Shown piece after piece: positions 9,803 to 19,747 of a stretch of DNA of 64,000 nucleotides (its first letter is position 1; each line of letters starts with the position of its first letter). This stretch comes from Gammaproteobacteria bacterium (GTDB taxonomy: Bacteria; Pseudomonadota; Gammaproteobacteria; Steroidobacterales; Steroidobacteraceae). The DNA is taken from positions 1 through 64,000 of the forward strand of contig JADZCS010000043.1 in assembly GCA_020851435.1 (NCBI GenBank), written 5' to 3'. A model generated the notes under the pieces. It did no database searches. It had not been told where the DNA came from and saw only the letters and a program-made list of their open reading frames with translations. A program made the translations under genes and the position numbers.

Positions 9803-11757
9803 CAGGTCGATCGACGCGGCGTCGCGTGCCGGAACATCCACCAGCCCACGACCGCGAGCCCCGCCACGCCCGCCCACTGTCCGAGGCGCATCGACTGGGC
9901 GACGGCCAGCACGTCGGCGTCCTGGCTGATCACGATCGGCACCGCGATCAGCACGCCGATGATGGCTTCGCCGGCGATCAGGCCTGCGGCGAACAGCAGG
10001 CCGTTCTGCTTGAGCTTCTCCGGGTCCTGGCCCGGATTGCGTCGCGCATGCCAGCGGTCGGCCAGCTCGGCGAGCACGCCGCCCACGAACACCGGGGTGG
10101 ACAGCTCCAGCGGCAGGTACAGGCCGACCGCGACGGCGAGGATCGGCGCGCGCCACTTGCTGCCGCGCGCACGCAAGGCCTGGTCGACCACGATGACGAC
10201 GACGCCCACGGCCGCGCCGAGGGCGATCATGTCCCAGGGCAGGCCGCCGCCGAAGATGCCCTTGGCGACCGAGGCCATGAGGTTGGCCTGCGGCGCCGGC
10301 AGCGCCGTGACGCCCTCGCGTGCCGGGGTGCCGATGCCGTAGGCCTCGAGCAGCAGGTTAAGCACGGGCGCCATCACGGCCGCGCCGGAGATCGCGCCGA
10401 TCGCCAGCATGACCTGCTGGCGCCAGGGCGTGGCGCCCACCAGCTGGCCGGCCTTGAGGTCCTGAAGGTTGTCGCCGGCCACCGAGGCCGCGCTGCAGAT
10501 CACCGCGCCGACCATGATCGCGGCCACGGGGCCGACCGTCGAGCCGCTGCCCAGGAAGCCCAGCAGCACCAGCGACACGAACAGGATGGTCGAGATGGTC
10601 ATGCCGGAGACGGGGTTGTTCGACGAGCCCACCAGGCCCGCCATGTAGCCCGACACCGACGAGAACACGAAGCCGGCGATGACCATGATGATCGCCATCG
10701 CGAAGGCGATGCCGATCGCCGCGCCGCTGGCGACGTTACCGGCGTGCAGCACGGCGTAATACAGCGCGAACAGCGGCAGCACGAACAGCACGATGCCCGT
10801 GAGGACCATCGGCATCGGCAGGTCGCGCTCGGTATGCGGCAGGTCGGCGCGCTTCTCCGAGCCGGCGCCGAGGCCGCTCTTCACGCCCGAGAGCAGCGAC
10901 TTGCGCAGCGTCCACAGCGACCACAGGCCGCCGACGAGCATGGCGCCGACGCCGATGTAGCGGACCTTGGCGTTCCAGATCGCGAAAGCCGCGTCCTCGG
11001 CGGAGGCGCCGGCCAGGCTTGTGACCAGGGCCGGGTCATGGCTGCCGAAGAACGTGCTGTAGACCGGGATGAACACCCACCACGACAGCGCGCCGCCGAC
11101 CAGCATCAGCAGGCCGACGTTCATGCCGACGATGTAGCCCACCGCCAGCAGGGCGGGCGACAGGTTGAAGCCGAAGAACGCGATGGTGCGCTCGCCGAGG
11201 AAGCGCGAGGCCGTGAACGCCTCGGGCGAGAGCTTGAGTCCCGACAGCGCGAACTTGAAGGCGGCGCCGGTCAGGGCCGCGAAGCCGAGCGCCTTCGCGC
11301 CGGGGCCCGGGTTCTCGCCGGCCTTGAGCACTTCGGCGGTGGCCACGCCCTCGGGGAACTGCAGCTTCTGCTCGAGGATCAGCGTGCGCCGCAGCGGCAC
11401 CGACAGCAGCACGCCGAGTACGCCGCCGAGGCCGACGATCGCGAACACCCACCAGTAGTCGAAGCGCTGCCAGTGGCCCAGCAGGATCAGCGCCGGCAGC
11501 GTGAAGATCGCGCCAGAGGCGATCGACGAGCCGGCCGACGCGCCGGTGGCGACGATGTTGTTCTCGAGGATGCTCGAGTTGCCGAGCACCCTGAGCACCG
11601 CCATCGAGATCACCGCCGCCGGGATCGCGGTGGCCACGGTGAGGCCCGCGAACAGGCCGAGGTAGGCGTTGGCCGCCGCCAGGATCATGGTCAGCAGTAT
11701 CGACAGGATGATGGCGCGCAGCGTGAGCTGCGCGGCCTGCGTGTCGGTCGTGACCAT
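9802..11757 (-). CDS. OPT family oligopeptide transporter
   Basis: 651-aa polytopic protein; ANAYLGLFAGLTVATAIPAAVISMAVLR, SLAGDNLQDLKAGQLVGATPWRQQ. Confidence 0.9.
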   Translation of the reverse strand: MVTTDTQAAQLTLRAIILSILLTMILAAANAYLGLFAGLTVATAIPAAVISMAVLRVLGNSSILENNIVATGASAGSSIASGAIFTLPALILLGHWQRFDYWWVFAIVGLGGVLGVLLSVPLRRTLILEQKLQFPEGVATAEVLKAGENPGPGAKALGFAALTGAAFKFALSGLKLSPEAFTASRFLGERTIAFFGFNLSPALLAVGYIVGMNVGLLMLVGGALSWWVFIPVYSTFFGSHDPALVTSLAGASAEDAAFAIWNAKVRYIGVGAMLVGGLWSLWTLRKSLLSGVKSGLGAGSEKRADLPHTERDLPMPMVLTGIVLFVLPLFALYYAVLHAGNVASGAAIGIAFAMAIIMVIAGFVFSSVSGYMAGLVGSSNNPVSGMTISTILFVSLVLLGFLGSGSTVGPVAAIMVGAVICSAASVAGDNLQDLKAGQLVGATPWRQQVMLAIGAISGAAVMAPVLNLLLEAYGIGTPAREGVTALPAPQANLMASVAKGIFGGGLPWDMIALGAAVGVVVIVVDQALRARGSKWRAPILAVAVGLYLPLELSTPVFVGGVLAELADRWHARRNPGQDPEKLKQNGLLFAAGLIAGEAIIGVLIAVPIVISQDADVLAVAQSMRLGQWAGVAGLAVVGWWMFRHATPRRST

Positions 11758-11772
11758 CTCTTGAAGCTCCCT

Positions 11773-13608
11773 TTACCAGCCGCACTGCCGGCCGGCGTTT
11801 TCCTTCTCGAGCCAGGACATCAGCGGCCGGTAGTAGTCGATGATCGCCGAGCCGTCCATCTGGCGCGTGCCGGTGAGCTTTTCCATGGCGTCCTGCCAGG
11901 GCTCGCTCGCGCCCATCGCCAGCATCTGCTGGAAGCGCTTGCCGGCCTCCGCGTTGCCGTAGACCGAGCAGTCGTGCAGTTGCCCCTGGTAGCCGGCGGC
12001 TTCGCACAGCGCCTTGTGGAACTGGAACTGCAGCACATAGGCGAGGAAGTAGCGCGTGTAGGGCGTGTTGCCCGGCACGTGATATTTGGCGCCCGGGTCG
12101 AAGTCTTCCTCGCTGCGCGCGACCGGCGAATCGACGCCCTGGTACTTGCGCCGCAGCTCCCACCAGGCCTTGTTGTAGTCGGCCGGCTTGATCTGCCCGG
12201 AAAAAACGCCCCAGCGCCATTGGTCGATGAGCTTGCCGAAGGGTAGGAACGCGACCTTGTCCAGCGCGCTCTTCATCTGGCCGTTGATCAGCGCCTTGTC
12301 GGCCAGCGCCGGGTCGATCTTGACCGCCGGCACCAGGCCCGCCTGGACCAGGTAGCCGCGCGTCATCGACAGGTTCATGGTGTCGCCGATGGCCTCGTGG
12401 AAGCCATCGTTGGCGCCGGCCTGGAACAGCAGGGGCTGGTCGCGGTAGGAGAGGTAGTAATAGACGTGGCCGAGCTCGTGGTAGATCGTGTAGAGATCTT
12501 CCTCGGCCGGCTGGATGCACATCTTGATGCGCACGTCGTCCCGGGTATCCATGCTCCAGGCGCTGGCGTGGCAGACCACGTCGCGGTCCTGCGGGCGCTT
12601 GAGCATCGAACGCGTCCAGAAGCTGTCGGGCAGCTTCGGGAAGCCCATCGAGGTGTAGAACGCCTCGGCCGAGCGCGTCATCTTCACGGCGTCGTAGCCC
12701 TGCTTCTTCAGCGAGCTGCCCACGTCGAGGTCGGAGACGCCCGGATAAGGTTCCAGCAGGTCGTAGACGTTGTTCCACTGCTGGGCCCACATGTTCCCGA
12801 GCAGGTGCGCGGGAATGGGCTTGCCGTCGGGCACGCGGGCCTTGCCGTACGTCGCCTGCAGCCTGCCGCGCGCGTAGCAGTGCAGCTGGTCGTAGAGCGG
12901 CTTGACCTGGCCCCACAGGCGCTCGGTCTCGTCGGAGAATTGCGCGGGCGTCATGTCGTAGCCGGAGCGCCACATTTCGCCCAAGTCCTTGAAGCCCAGC
13001 GACTGCGAGCCCTCGTTGGCCAGTTCGACGAAGCGCTCGTAGTCCTTGCGCATGGGTCGCGAGATCGTGTGCCAGCCCTGCCAGGCTTCCAGCTGCGCGT
13101 CGTAGTCGCGGCTCCTGACCAGCACGTCGGAGAGCTCGTCGAGGTTGCGGCAGCTCTCCGGTCCCTTCGGGCAGTACTTGCCGGCACCGTAGCTGGCGTC
13201 CATGCGCGCCGCGATCTCGGTGAGTTCGGCGCGCTTCTTCGCGTCGTCCGGGGCGGGCGCGGCCACGCCGAGCTTGAGCAGCAGCATCGATCGCGCGGCC
13301 GACGGCGACACCTGCTGGCCTTCGTAGCGGGCCGCGTCCTTGACCGCCTTCGTGTAGTACTCGAGGTAGCGGTCCTGGGCCCGCGCCGCCAGCAACTGGG
13401 TGTCGTCGTTGATGTAGGTCTGCTGCGTCCAGACCGCCGCGTTGACCTCCTTCCAGTGCGCGAGCAGCTCGGTGTTGCTGCGCGCCACGAACTGGTCGGC
13501 GCTTTCAGCCGGTGCAGCGCCCGGCTTCTTTCCGCAGCCTGCCAGCATCGAGGCGCCGAGCACGGCCACGACGGCAACCGTCAGCGGCCTGCGTGTGCGA
13601 ATGCCCAT
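11773..13608 (-). CDS. M2 family (ACE-like) peptidyl-dipeptidase lipoprotein
   Basis: HELGH zinc motif in [20 protein letters not shown]; lipobox SMLAGC. Confidence 0.92.
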   Translation of the reverse strand: MGIRTRRPLTVAVVAVLGASMLAGCGKKPGAAPAESADQFVARSNTELLAHWKEVNAAVWTQQTYINDDTQLLAARAQDRYLEYYTKAVKDAARYEGQQVSPSAARSMLLLKLGVAAPAPDDAKKRAELTEIAARMDASYGAGKYCPKGPESCRNLDELSDVLVRSRDYDAQLEAWQGWHTISRPMRKDYERFVELANEGSQSLGFKDLGEMWRSGYDMTPAQFSDETERLWGQVKPLYDQLHCYARGRLQATYGKARVPDGKPIPAHLLGNMWAQQWNNVYDLLEPYPGVSDLDVGSSLKKQGYDAVKMTRSAEAFYTSMGFPKLPDSFWTRSMLKRPQDRDVVCHASAWSMDTRDDVRIKMCIQPAEEDLYTIYHELGHVYYYLSYRDQPLLFQAGANDGFHEAIGDTMNLSMTRGYLVQAGLVPAVKIDPALADKALINGQMKSALDKVAFLPFGKLIDQWRWGVFSGQIKPADYNKAWWELRRKYQGVDSPVARSEEDFDPGAKYHVPGNTPYTRYFLAYVLQFQFHKALCEAAGYQGQLHDCSVYGNAEAGKRFQQMLAMGASEPWQDAMEKLTGTRQMDGSAIIDYYRPLMSWLEKENAGRQCGW

Positions 13609-13624
13609 GTCGCGTACCTCCCGC

Positions 13625-14989
13625 TCAGGCCTTCCGGGCCGACTCCGCGCCATGCGTCCAGCGCATCAGCGTGCCTGACACGGTCCACAGCACGAAGGAG
13701 AACACGAACAGCACGATGGCGATGCCGCCGAAGATCGACAACTCGCCCAGCGACTCGGCGTAGGAGCCGATGATGCCCGCGAGCCAGTTGGCGACGAAGT
13801 TGATCATGAACCAGACGCCCATCATCAGCGACGCGAGCCGCAGCGGCGCGAGCTTGGTGACCATCGACAGGCCGACCGGCGAGATGCACAGCTCGCCCGT
13901 GGTGTGGAAGAAGTAGGCGATCACCAGCCAGATCATGCTGGCCTTGCCGGCTGCCTGCTGGTCGAACACCGCGGCGATCATGGCCAGGAAGCCGATGCCC
14001 GTCAGGAACAGGCCGAGCACCATCTTGTGCGGCGTCGGCGGGTTGCGGCCGGACTCGCCGAGCTTGCTCCACGCCAGCGAGAACAGCGGCGCCAGCAGCA
14101 CGATGAACAGCGGGTTCAGCGACTGGAACCAGCCCGCCGGCACCTCGAAGCCGCCGAGCATGCGGTCGGTCTTCTCGGCGGCGTAGATGTTCATGAGGCC
14201 GCCGGCCTGCTCGAACGCCGCCCAGAACAGCACCACGAACACGAACAGCATGAAGATGACCTTGAGGCGGTCCACTTCGTCGTGCGTCAGCGGTGCGTGC
14301 TTGCCGCCGCTCTGCGCGAGCGAGCGGGTTGCGGCCGGCACCGTGCCGATGTCGCCGAGGTAGCGGCGGGCCAGCAGCAGCTGGATGATGACCGACAGGA
14401 TCATGCCGATGCCGGCGGCCATGTAGCCGTAACGCCAGCCCCAGGCCGGGTCCTCGCCGAGCGTCGAGCAGATGAACGGCGCGATGAAGGCGCCGGCGTT
14501 GATGCCCATGTAGAAGATCGTGAAGGCGCCGTCGCGGCGGGAGTCGCCTTCGGGATACAGGTCGCCGACCATGGTCGAGATGTTGGGCTTGAAGAAGCCG
14601 TTGCCGATCACCAGCAGCACGAGGCCCACGTAGAACAGCGTGAGGTTGCCGGGGATCGCCGAGGCCAGCGTGAACTGCCCCGCGGCCATCACCAGGCCGC
14701 CGATGATCACGCACTTGCGCTGCCCGAGGTAGTTGTCGGCCAGCCAGCCGCCGATCAGGGGCGTGAAGTAGACGAAGCCCGTGAACAGGCCGTACAGCTG
14801 CAGCGCCTCGGCCTGTGTCCAGCCGAAGCCCGGGTTGGCCGCCTCGGTGCCCGCAATGACCGACAGCACCAGCAGCGCGCGCATGCCGTAGTAGCTGAAT
14901 CGCTCCCACATTTCGGTGGCGAACAGCAGGAACAGGCCCTTCGGGTGGCCTAGGAAGGTGCCCTGGGGCACTTGGACGTCGCTGGTCAT
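13625..14989 (-). CDS. POT/PTR family peptide MFS transporter
   Basis: FATEMWERFSYYGMRALLVL signature; GGWLADNYLGQRK. Confidence 0.92.
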   Translation of the reverse strand: MTSDVQVPQGTFLGHPKGLFLLFATEMWERFSYYGMRALLVLSVIAGTEAANPGFGWTQAEALQLYGLFTGFVYFTPLIGGWLADNYLGQRKCVIIGGLVMAAGQFTLASAIPGNLTLFYVGLVLLVIGNGFFKPNISTMVGDLYPEGDSRRDGAFTIFYMGINAGAFIAPFICSTLGEDPAWGWRYGYMAAGIGMILSVIIQLLLARRYLGDIGTVPAATRSLAQSGGKHAPLTHDEVDRLKVIFMLFVFVVLFWAAFEQAGGLMNIYAAEKTDRMLGGFEVPAGWFQSLNPLFIVLLAPLFSLAWSKLGESGRNPPTPHKMVLGLFLTGIGFLAMIAAVFDQQAAGKASMIWLVIAYFFHTTGELCISPVGLSMVTKLAPLRLASLMMGVWFMINFVANWLAGIIGSYAESLGELSIFGGIAIVLFVFSFVLWTVSGTLMRWTHGAESARKA

Positions 14990-15121
14990 TGGGGATCCCT
15001 GTTTCAGGCGGCGACGGGGGTGCTTCCCCGCGCCAAGATGGCAGGAGTCTCCACGATTTTGCATCGCGGCGGCAAGGAGTTATGCGATGGGCGCCCGCCG
15101 CGGGGCGGTGCCCCGATGGGC

Positions 15122-16204
15122 TTACCAGCCCCTGCCGATGCCCAGTTTCATGTTCACGATCGAAAAGTACAGCAGCACCAGGTTTTCCACCGGCACATCG
15201 TCCATCAAGCCGCTCTGCACGGTGTTCGGTGCGCCCGGCTCCGGATCACCCGACATATTGTCCTTGATCATCTTCTTGGTGCCCTTCTCGAAGCCCTTCT
15301 TGGCCACCTTCGCGACGACGTCGTTAGCCTCGTCGACGAAGCGCTTCTCGACGTCGGTGTCGATCACCTTGGTCCACACGTTGAAGGGGACGGGCAGCTT
15401 CTTGAAGATCTTCTTGATCCATTCCCCGCCGAACAGGGCCTGCGCGGCGCCGGAACTCGCGATCTTGAGTCCGCCCGTGCTCAGCGCCTTGCCGAAGCTG
15501 TCTCCGGCGGCCAGCGAGGTGCCCGCTTCAAGGGTACCCTGGGCGACGATGAGCACGTACTCCCCTGCCGTGGTGAGTTTCGCACCGCTGATCTTGAAGG
15601 CGCCAAGGAACATGCTGCCGGCGCCGTAGAGCGCCGCGGCGCCGACGTTGCCGGTGTCCTGGTACTTGCCGAAGCCCTTCATGGCCGAGCTGCCGGCCAG
15701 CAGGCCGGAGGCGGCGCCGCCGGTCGCGATCGTCGAACCGATCGCCACCACGTCGGCCGAGGTGTCGCGGATGAACCGGCTCGCATCGATCAGGCCGTCG
15801 TAGTCCTTGACCGACTTCTCCATCGCCTGCAGGTTCTGCTGCTGGACGTCCTTGAGTATGTTGGTGAACTGGGCACGCTGGGCCGCAGTGCGCTTGACCT
15901 TGTACTCGATGTCGAACGCGATGTCGTACATCGACTGGGCCGCGCGCTGCGTGTAGCTGACCATGTCGGCACTGGTCGCGCGCCTGGCGAAGTCCCGGAC
16001 TGTGTCCCACTCGACCTCGAGCGTCACGACGTCAGGCATGCTCCAGCTGAACGGGTTGCTCCACGAGGACTGTGACAGGGTCACCTTGTCGTAGAGATCT
16101 ATCTGGTAGTAGGTCTGCCAGTACGACATGACCAGGCGCTCGATCACGTCCCAGTCGACGGCGTACTCCTGGCCGCTGCGTGTCGTCACAAACTGATAGG
16201 CCAT
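15122..16204 (-). CDS. Hypothetical protein, 360 aa, no family recognised
   Basis: Complete ORF with ATG, same strand as flanking POT genes; long Gly/Ala-rich amphipathic/hydrophobic central part (IGSTIATGGAASGLLAGSSAMKGFGKYQDTGNVGAAALYGAGSMFLGAF). Confidence 0.8.
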   Translation of the reverse strand: MAYQFVTTRSGQEYAVDWDVIERLVMSYWQTYYQIDLYDKVTLSQSSWSNPFSWSMPDVVTLEVEWDTVRDFARRATSADMVSYTQRAAQSMYDIAFDIEYKVKRTAAQRAQFTNILKDVQQQNLQAMEKSVKDYDGLIDASRFIRDTSADVVAIGSTIATGGAASGLLAGSSAMKGFGKYQDTGNVGAAALYGAGSMFLGAFKISGAKLTTAGEYVLIVAQGTLEAGTSLAAGDSFGKALSTGGLKIASSGAAQALFGGEWIKKIFKKLPVPFNVWTKVIDTDVEKRFVDEANDVVAKVAKKGFEKGTKKMIKDNMSGDPEPGAPNTVQSGLMDDVPVENLVLLYFSIVNMKLGIGRGW

Positions 16205-16332
16205 GGCAGGGTGCTCCGGGTAGTTGCGCGTCCTGTGCGTTGAAGCACTCTCACGGGACCTTTCCTAGTCTCGCGTCTGTCGCGGTGCGGCGGCAAGGGG
16301 GCATCGTACCCCTTATCGGCTACGCGGCCCTG

Positions 16333-17796
16333 TCAGCGCACGCCGCCCATCAGGCGCGTCAGCGGCTTCGCTAGCAGCAGCAGGATCACGCCGACGATCA
16401 CGCCGTACCAGGTGATGCCCATGAAGCGGGCTGGCATGGCGGCGACGTCGCCCGCGTCGAAGGTGCCGGCGATCAGGCCGGCCAGCAGCTTGCCCAGCGA
16501 GCTCGCCAGGAACCACACGCCCATCATCTGGCCGACGAAGCGCGCCGGCGCCAGCTTGGTCACCGTCGACAGGCCCACCGGGCTCAGGCACAGCTCGCCG
16601 AACACGTGGATCATGTAGGTCAGCACCAGCCAGTGCACCGGCGATTCGAAGCCGGCGGCGACGATGCTGGCGGCATGCACCATGAACAGGAAGCCGCAGC
16701 CCATCAGGATCAGCGCCAGGCCGAACTTCACGGGCACGGTCGGGTCCAGCATGCGGCGGGCCAGGGCGACCCAGAGCATGGAGAACAGCGGCGCGAACAC
16801 GATCACGAACAGCGGCGGCACGCTCTGCAGCCAGCCGGCCGGGATCTCGAAGCCGCCGATGGTCCGGTCCACGAAGCGCTTCGCGAACAGGTTCAGCGAC
16901 GAGCCGCCCTGCTCGTAGCCGGCCCAGAACAGCGCGCAGGCGACGAACATGCTGAGCAGCACGACGACGCGGCGCCGCTCCACCGGCTCGAGGCCCGCGA
17001 AGAAGAACAGGTAGATGAAGTAACCAGCGGCCATGCTCACCAGCACCCAGGCCGCCCGCTTGGCGAGCGAGGCCGGATCGACGGGGATGACGCCGGTCAG
17101 GCACAGCCCGAGGCCCAGCAGGACGACGGCAAGGCCGATGCCGAGCTTGCGCCAGTCGCCGGCCAGGCCGCTGCCACCGTCGCTTCGGATGGGCGCCGCG
17201 CCGGCGCCCGCCAGGCGCTCGCGGCTGAGCCAGAACTGCAGCGTGCCCACCGGGATGGCCACCGCCGCGGCCAGGAAGCCCCAGCGCCAGCCGTACTGTT
17301 CAGCCAGGAAACCGGCGATCAGCGGCCCGATGAAGGCGCCGAGGTTGATGCCCATGTAGAAGATCGTGAAGCCCGCGTCGCGCCGCGCGCCGCCCTCGGG
17401 GTAAAGCTGTGCGACCAGCGTCGACACGTTGGGCTTCAGCAGCCCGACGCCGAGGATGATGGTGATGAGGCCGGCGAAGAACAGCGCCGGCGGGCCGGGG
17501 ATCACGAGCAGGGCGTTGCCGAGGGTCATGAGCATGCCGCCCGCCACCACGGCGCGCTGCGCGCCCACCAGCCGGTCGGCGATCCAGCCGCCCGGCAGGG
17601 CCGCCATGAAGGTCGCGGCCGTGTAGAGGCCGTAGATCGCGGTGGCGGTCTTGTCGTCGAGGCCGAAGCCGCCGGACTGCACCGAGTCGACGAGGAACAG
17701 CACCAGCAGGGCGCGCATTCCGTAGAACGTGAAGCGCTCCCACATCTCGGTGAAGAACAGCGTCGACAGCGCGCGCGGGTGTCCGAAGAAGCTCAC
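16333..17796 (-). CDS. POT/PTR family peptide MFS transporter (second paralogue)
   Basis: FTEMWERFTFYGMRALLVLFLVDS; GGWIADRLVGAQRAV. Confidence 0.92.
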   Translation of the reverse strand: MSFFGHPRALSTLFFTEMWERFTFYGMRALLVLFLVDSVQSGGFGLDDKTATAIYGLYTAATFMAALPGGWIADRLVGAQRAVVAGGMLMTLGNALLVIPGPPALFFAGLITIILGVGLLKPNVSTLVAQLYPEGGARRDAGFTIFYMGINLGAFIGPLIAGFLAEQYGWRWGFLAAAVAIPVGTLQFWLSRERLAGAGAAPIRSDGGSGLAGDWRKLGIGLAVVLLGLGLCLTGVIPVDPASLAKRAAWVLVSMAAGYFIYLFFFAGLEPVERRRVVVLLSMFVACALFWAGYEQGGSSLNLFAKRFVDRTIGGFEIPAGWLQSVPPLFVIVFAPLFSMLWVALARRMLDPTVPVKFGLALILMGCGFLFMVHAASIVAAGFESPVHWLVLTYMIHVFGELCLSPVGLSTVTKLAPARFVGQMMGVWFLASSLGKLLAGLIAGTFDAGDVAAMPARFMGITWYGVIVGVILLLLAKPLTRLMGGVR

Positions 17797-17798
17797 GT

Positions 17799-18569
17799 CT
17801 ACTCCTGCTCGTCATCGTCCTTGGGGACGGCGCGGCCGCGCATGAGCAGGCGCGACGCCAGGACTCCGCCCTCGTAGAGCACGTACATGGGCAGCGCCAT
17901 GAGCGTCTGCGACACCGCATCGGGCGGCGTCAGGAACGCGGCCACCACGAAGATGCCCAGCAGCACGTAGCCGCGGTGCTTCGACAGCGACTCGACCTTG
18001 ACGATGCCGGTGAGCACCAGCAGCACCGTTGCGATCGGCACCTCGAAGGCCACGCCGAAGGCGAAGAACAGCAGCATCACGAAGTCGAGGTACTGCGTCA
18101 TGTCAGTCATCATCGTCACGCCCGCGGGCGTGGTCGCGACGAAGAACTTGAACATGACCGGGAACACGACGTAGTAGCCGAAGGCGACGCCGGTGTAGAA
18201 CAGCACGATGCTGGAGAGCAGCAGCGGCATGGCGAAGCGCTTCTCGTGGCGATAGAGCCCTGGCGCGACGAAACCCCAGATCTGGTGCAGCACGAGCGGC
18301 ATCGCCAGGAACACGGCCACGAACAGCGCGAGCTTGAACGGCGTCATGAACGGCGCCGTGACGCTGGTCGCCACCAGCGTGGCGCCGGCCGGCAACTGCT
18401 CGATGAGCGGCCTGGCCACGAACGTGAAGATCTCGTTCATGTACCAGAGGCAGGGCAGGGCGAGCACGGCGACCGCGATCACCGCCCTGAGCAGGCGGTC
18501 GCGAAGTTCGAGCAGGTGGGTGATCAGCGAGCCTTCGCCGAGCTTCTCGTCGTGGGCGGGCTCGCTCAT
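17799..18569 (-). CDS. tatC: Sec-independent protein translocase TatC
   Basis: LITHLLELRDRLLRA...; start at 18569. Confidence 0.95.
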   Translation of the reverse strand: MSEPAHDEKLGEGSLITHLLELRDRLLRAVIAVAVLALPCLWYMNEIFTFVARPLIEQLPAGATLVATSVTAPFMTPFKLALFVAVFLAMPLVLHQIWGFVAPGLYRHEKRFAMPLLLSSIVLFYTGVAFGYYVVFPVMFKFFVATTPAGVTMMTDMTQYLDFVMLLFFAFGVAFEVPIATVLLVLTGIVKVESLSKHRGYVLLGIFVVAAFLTPPDAVSQTLMALPMYVLYEGGVLASRLLMRGRAVPKDDDEQE

Positions 18570-18579
18570 GCCGGGGCCT

Positions 18580-18966
18580 TCATGCGCCGGGGCTTCTGTC
18601 GTCCGATGCGGCAGGCGCCTCGCCCGCAGGCGCCGCGGTGCCGTCGCTGGCGGGCGCTTCGTCGGCGGCCGGGGCAGGCGTGACGACGGAGGCGGCAGCG
18701 CCGCTCGCGGCAATGGAGGCGGCCGCGGTGGCCACGTCGCTGGCCGGCGTCACGGGGGGCGTGTAGAGGGAATCCGCCTTGGGCAAGCCCTGTTCGGCGC
18801 GCAGCACCTCGTCGTCCAGCTGGTCCTTGAGGTTGCGCGCCATCGCCCGCGCCCGCCCGGCCCAGCGGCCGACCTGCGCGGCGACGCGCGGGAGCTTTTC
18901 CGGTCCCAGCACCAGCAAGGCGATGCCGAGGATCAGGATGATCTCGGTGAAGCCGACCTCGAACAT
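18580..18966 (-). CDS. tatB: Sec-independent protein translocase TatB, long Ala/Pro tail
   Basis: MFEVGFTEIILILGIALLVLGPEKLPRVA. Confidence 0.95.
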   Translation of the reverse strand: MFEVGFTEIILILGIALLVLGPEKLPRVAAQVGRWAGRARAMARNLKDQLDDEVLRAEQGLPKADSLYTPPVTPASDVATAAASIAASGAAASVVTPAPAADEAPASDGTAAPAGEAPAASDDRSPGA

Positions 18967-18986
18967 GGTCTATCCGCTGCGGCGGG

Positions 18987-19226
18987 TCAGACGCTCTTGG
19001 TGTCCTTGGTGGTGTCCGGCTGCTTGGTCGTATTGAAGTCGGCGTCGGGGCGCTGCTCCTGGTTCAGCTGCTTCGTGCCTTCTTCGGTGTCGCCTTCGTT
19101 CATCGCCTTCTTGAATCCCTTGACCGCCGAGCCGAGGTCCGAGCCGATGTTGCGCAGTTTCTTGGCGCCAAAAATCAGCAGCGCAATGGCCAGGATGACG
19201 AGCAGTTCGCGGAAACCGATACCCAT
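18987..19226 (-). CDS. tatA: Sec-independent protein translocase TatA
   Basis: [42 protein letters not shown]. Confidence 0.95.
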   Translation of the reverse strand: MGIGFRELLVILAIALLIFGAKKLRNIGSDLGSAVKGFKKAMNEGDTEEGTKQLNQEQRPDADFNTTKQPDTTKDTKSV

Positions 19227-19271
19227 TGTCTTGATCTCCAGCCCCTCGGGGCACGTCAGCGGATAATACGT

Positions 19272-19302
19272 GGTAACAATCGTGCCAGGCACCATTGTTA
19301 CC
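19272..19302. repeat. 31-bp near-perfect palindrome GGTAACAATcGTGCCaGGCACcATTGTTACC between dtd and tatA, overlapping dtd stop
   Basis: Read directly: 14 of 15 arm positions complementary. Confidence 0.9.
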
Positions 19303-19747
19303 GGGCGGGCGGCACCTCGAGCCAGAAAGTAACGGGTCCGTCGTTGACCAGTTCGACCTGCATGTGCGCGCCGAATTCCCCTGTCGCGATCCCTGGCAGT
19401 CGTTCCCGGGCCCGCGCGACAAAGTAGTCAAACAGGCGCCGGCCCTCGTCAGGAGTGGCCGCAGTGCTGAATCCGGGCCGCGTGCCCTTGCCGGTCTCGG
19501 CCGCCAGCGTGAACTGGGGCACCAGCAGCAGTTCGCCCTGGCAGTCTGCGACGCTGAGGTTCATGCGGCCGGCCTCGTCGGGAAAGACCCGGTAGCTGAC
19601 CAGGCGCTCCAGCAAGCGGTCCGCCTCGAGCTCCGAGTCGCCGCGCTGCACCCCCACAAGCACCAGCAGGCCGCGCCCTATCGCGCCGGTGAGGCGGCTG
19701 TCGACGCTGACCTGGGCCCTCGTGACGCGCTGCAATAAGCCGATCAT
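19298..19747 (-). CDS. dtd: D-aminoacyl-tRNA deacylase
   Basis: [16 protein letters not shown]...; [24 protein letters not shown] signature. Confidence 0.95.
   Translation of the reverse strand: MIGLLQRVTRAQVSVDSRLTGAIGRGLLVLVGVQRGDSELEADRLLERLVSYRVFPDEAGRMNLSVADCQGELLLVPQFTLAAETGKGTRPGFSTAATPDEGRRLFDYFVARARERLPGIATGEFGAHMQVELVNDGPVTFWLEVPPAR

Noticed and set aside
16295-16314. AAGGGG/CCCCTT hairpin after the second POT gene
   Set aside because: Short stem without U tract; too weak to call as terminator.
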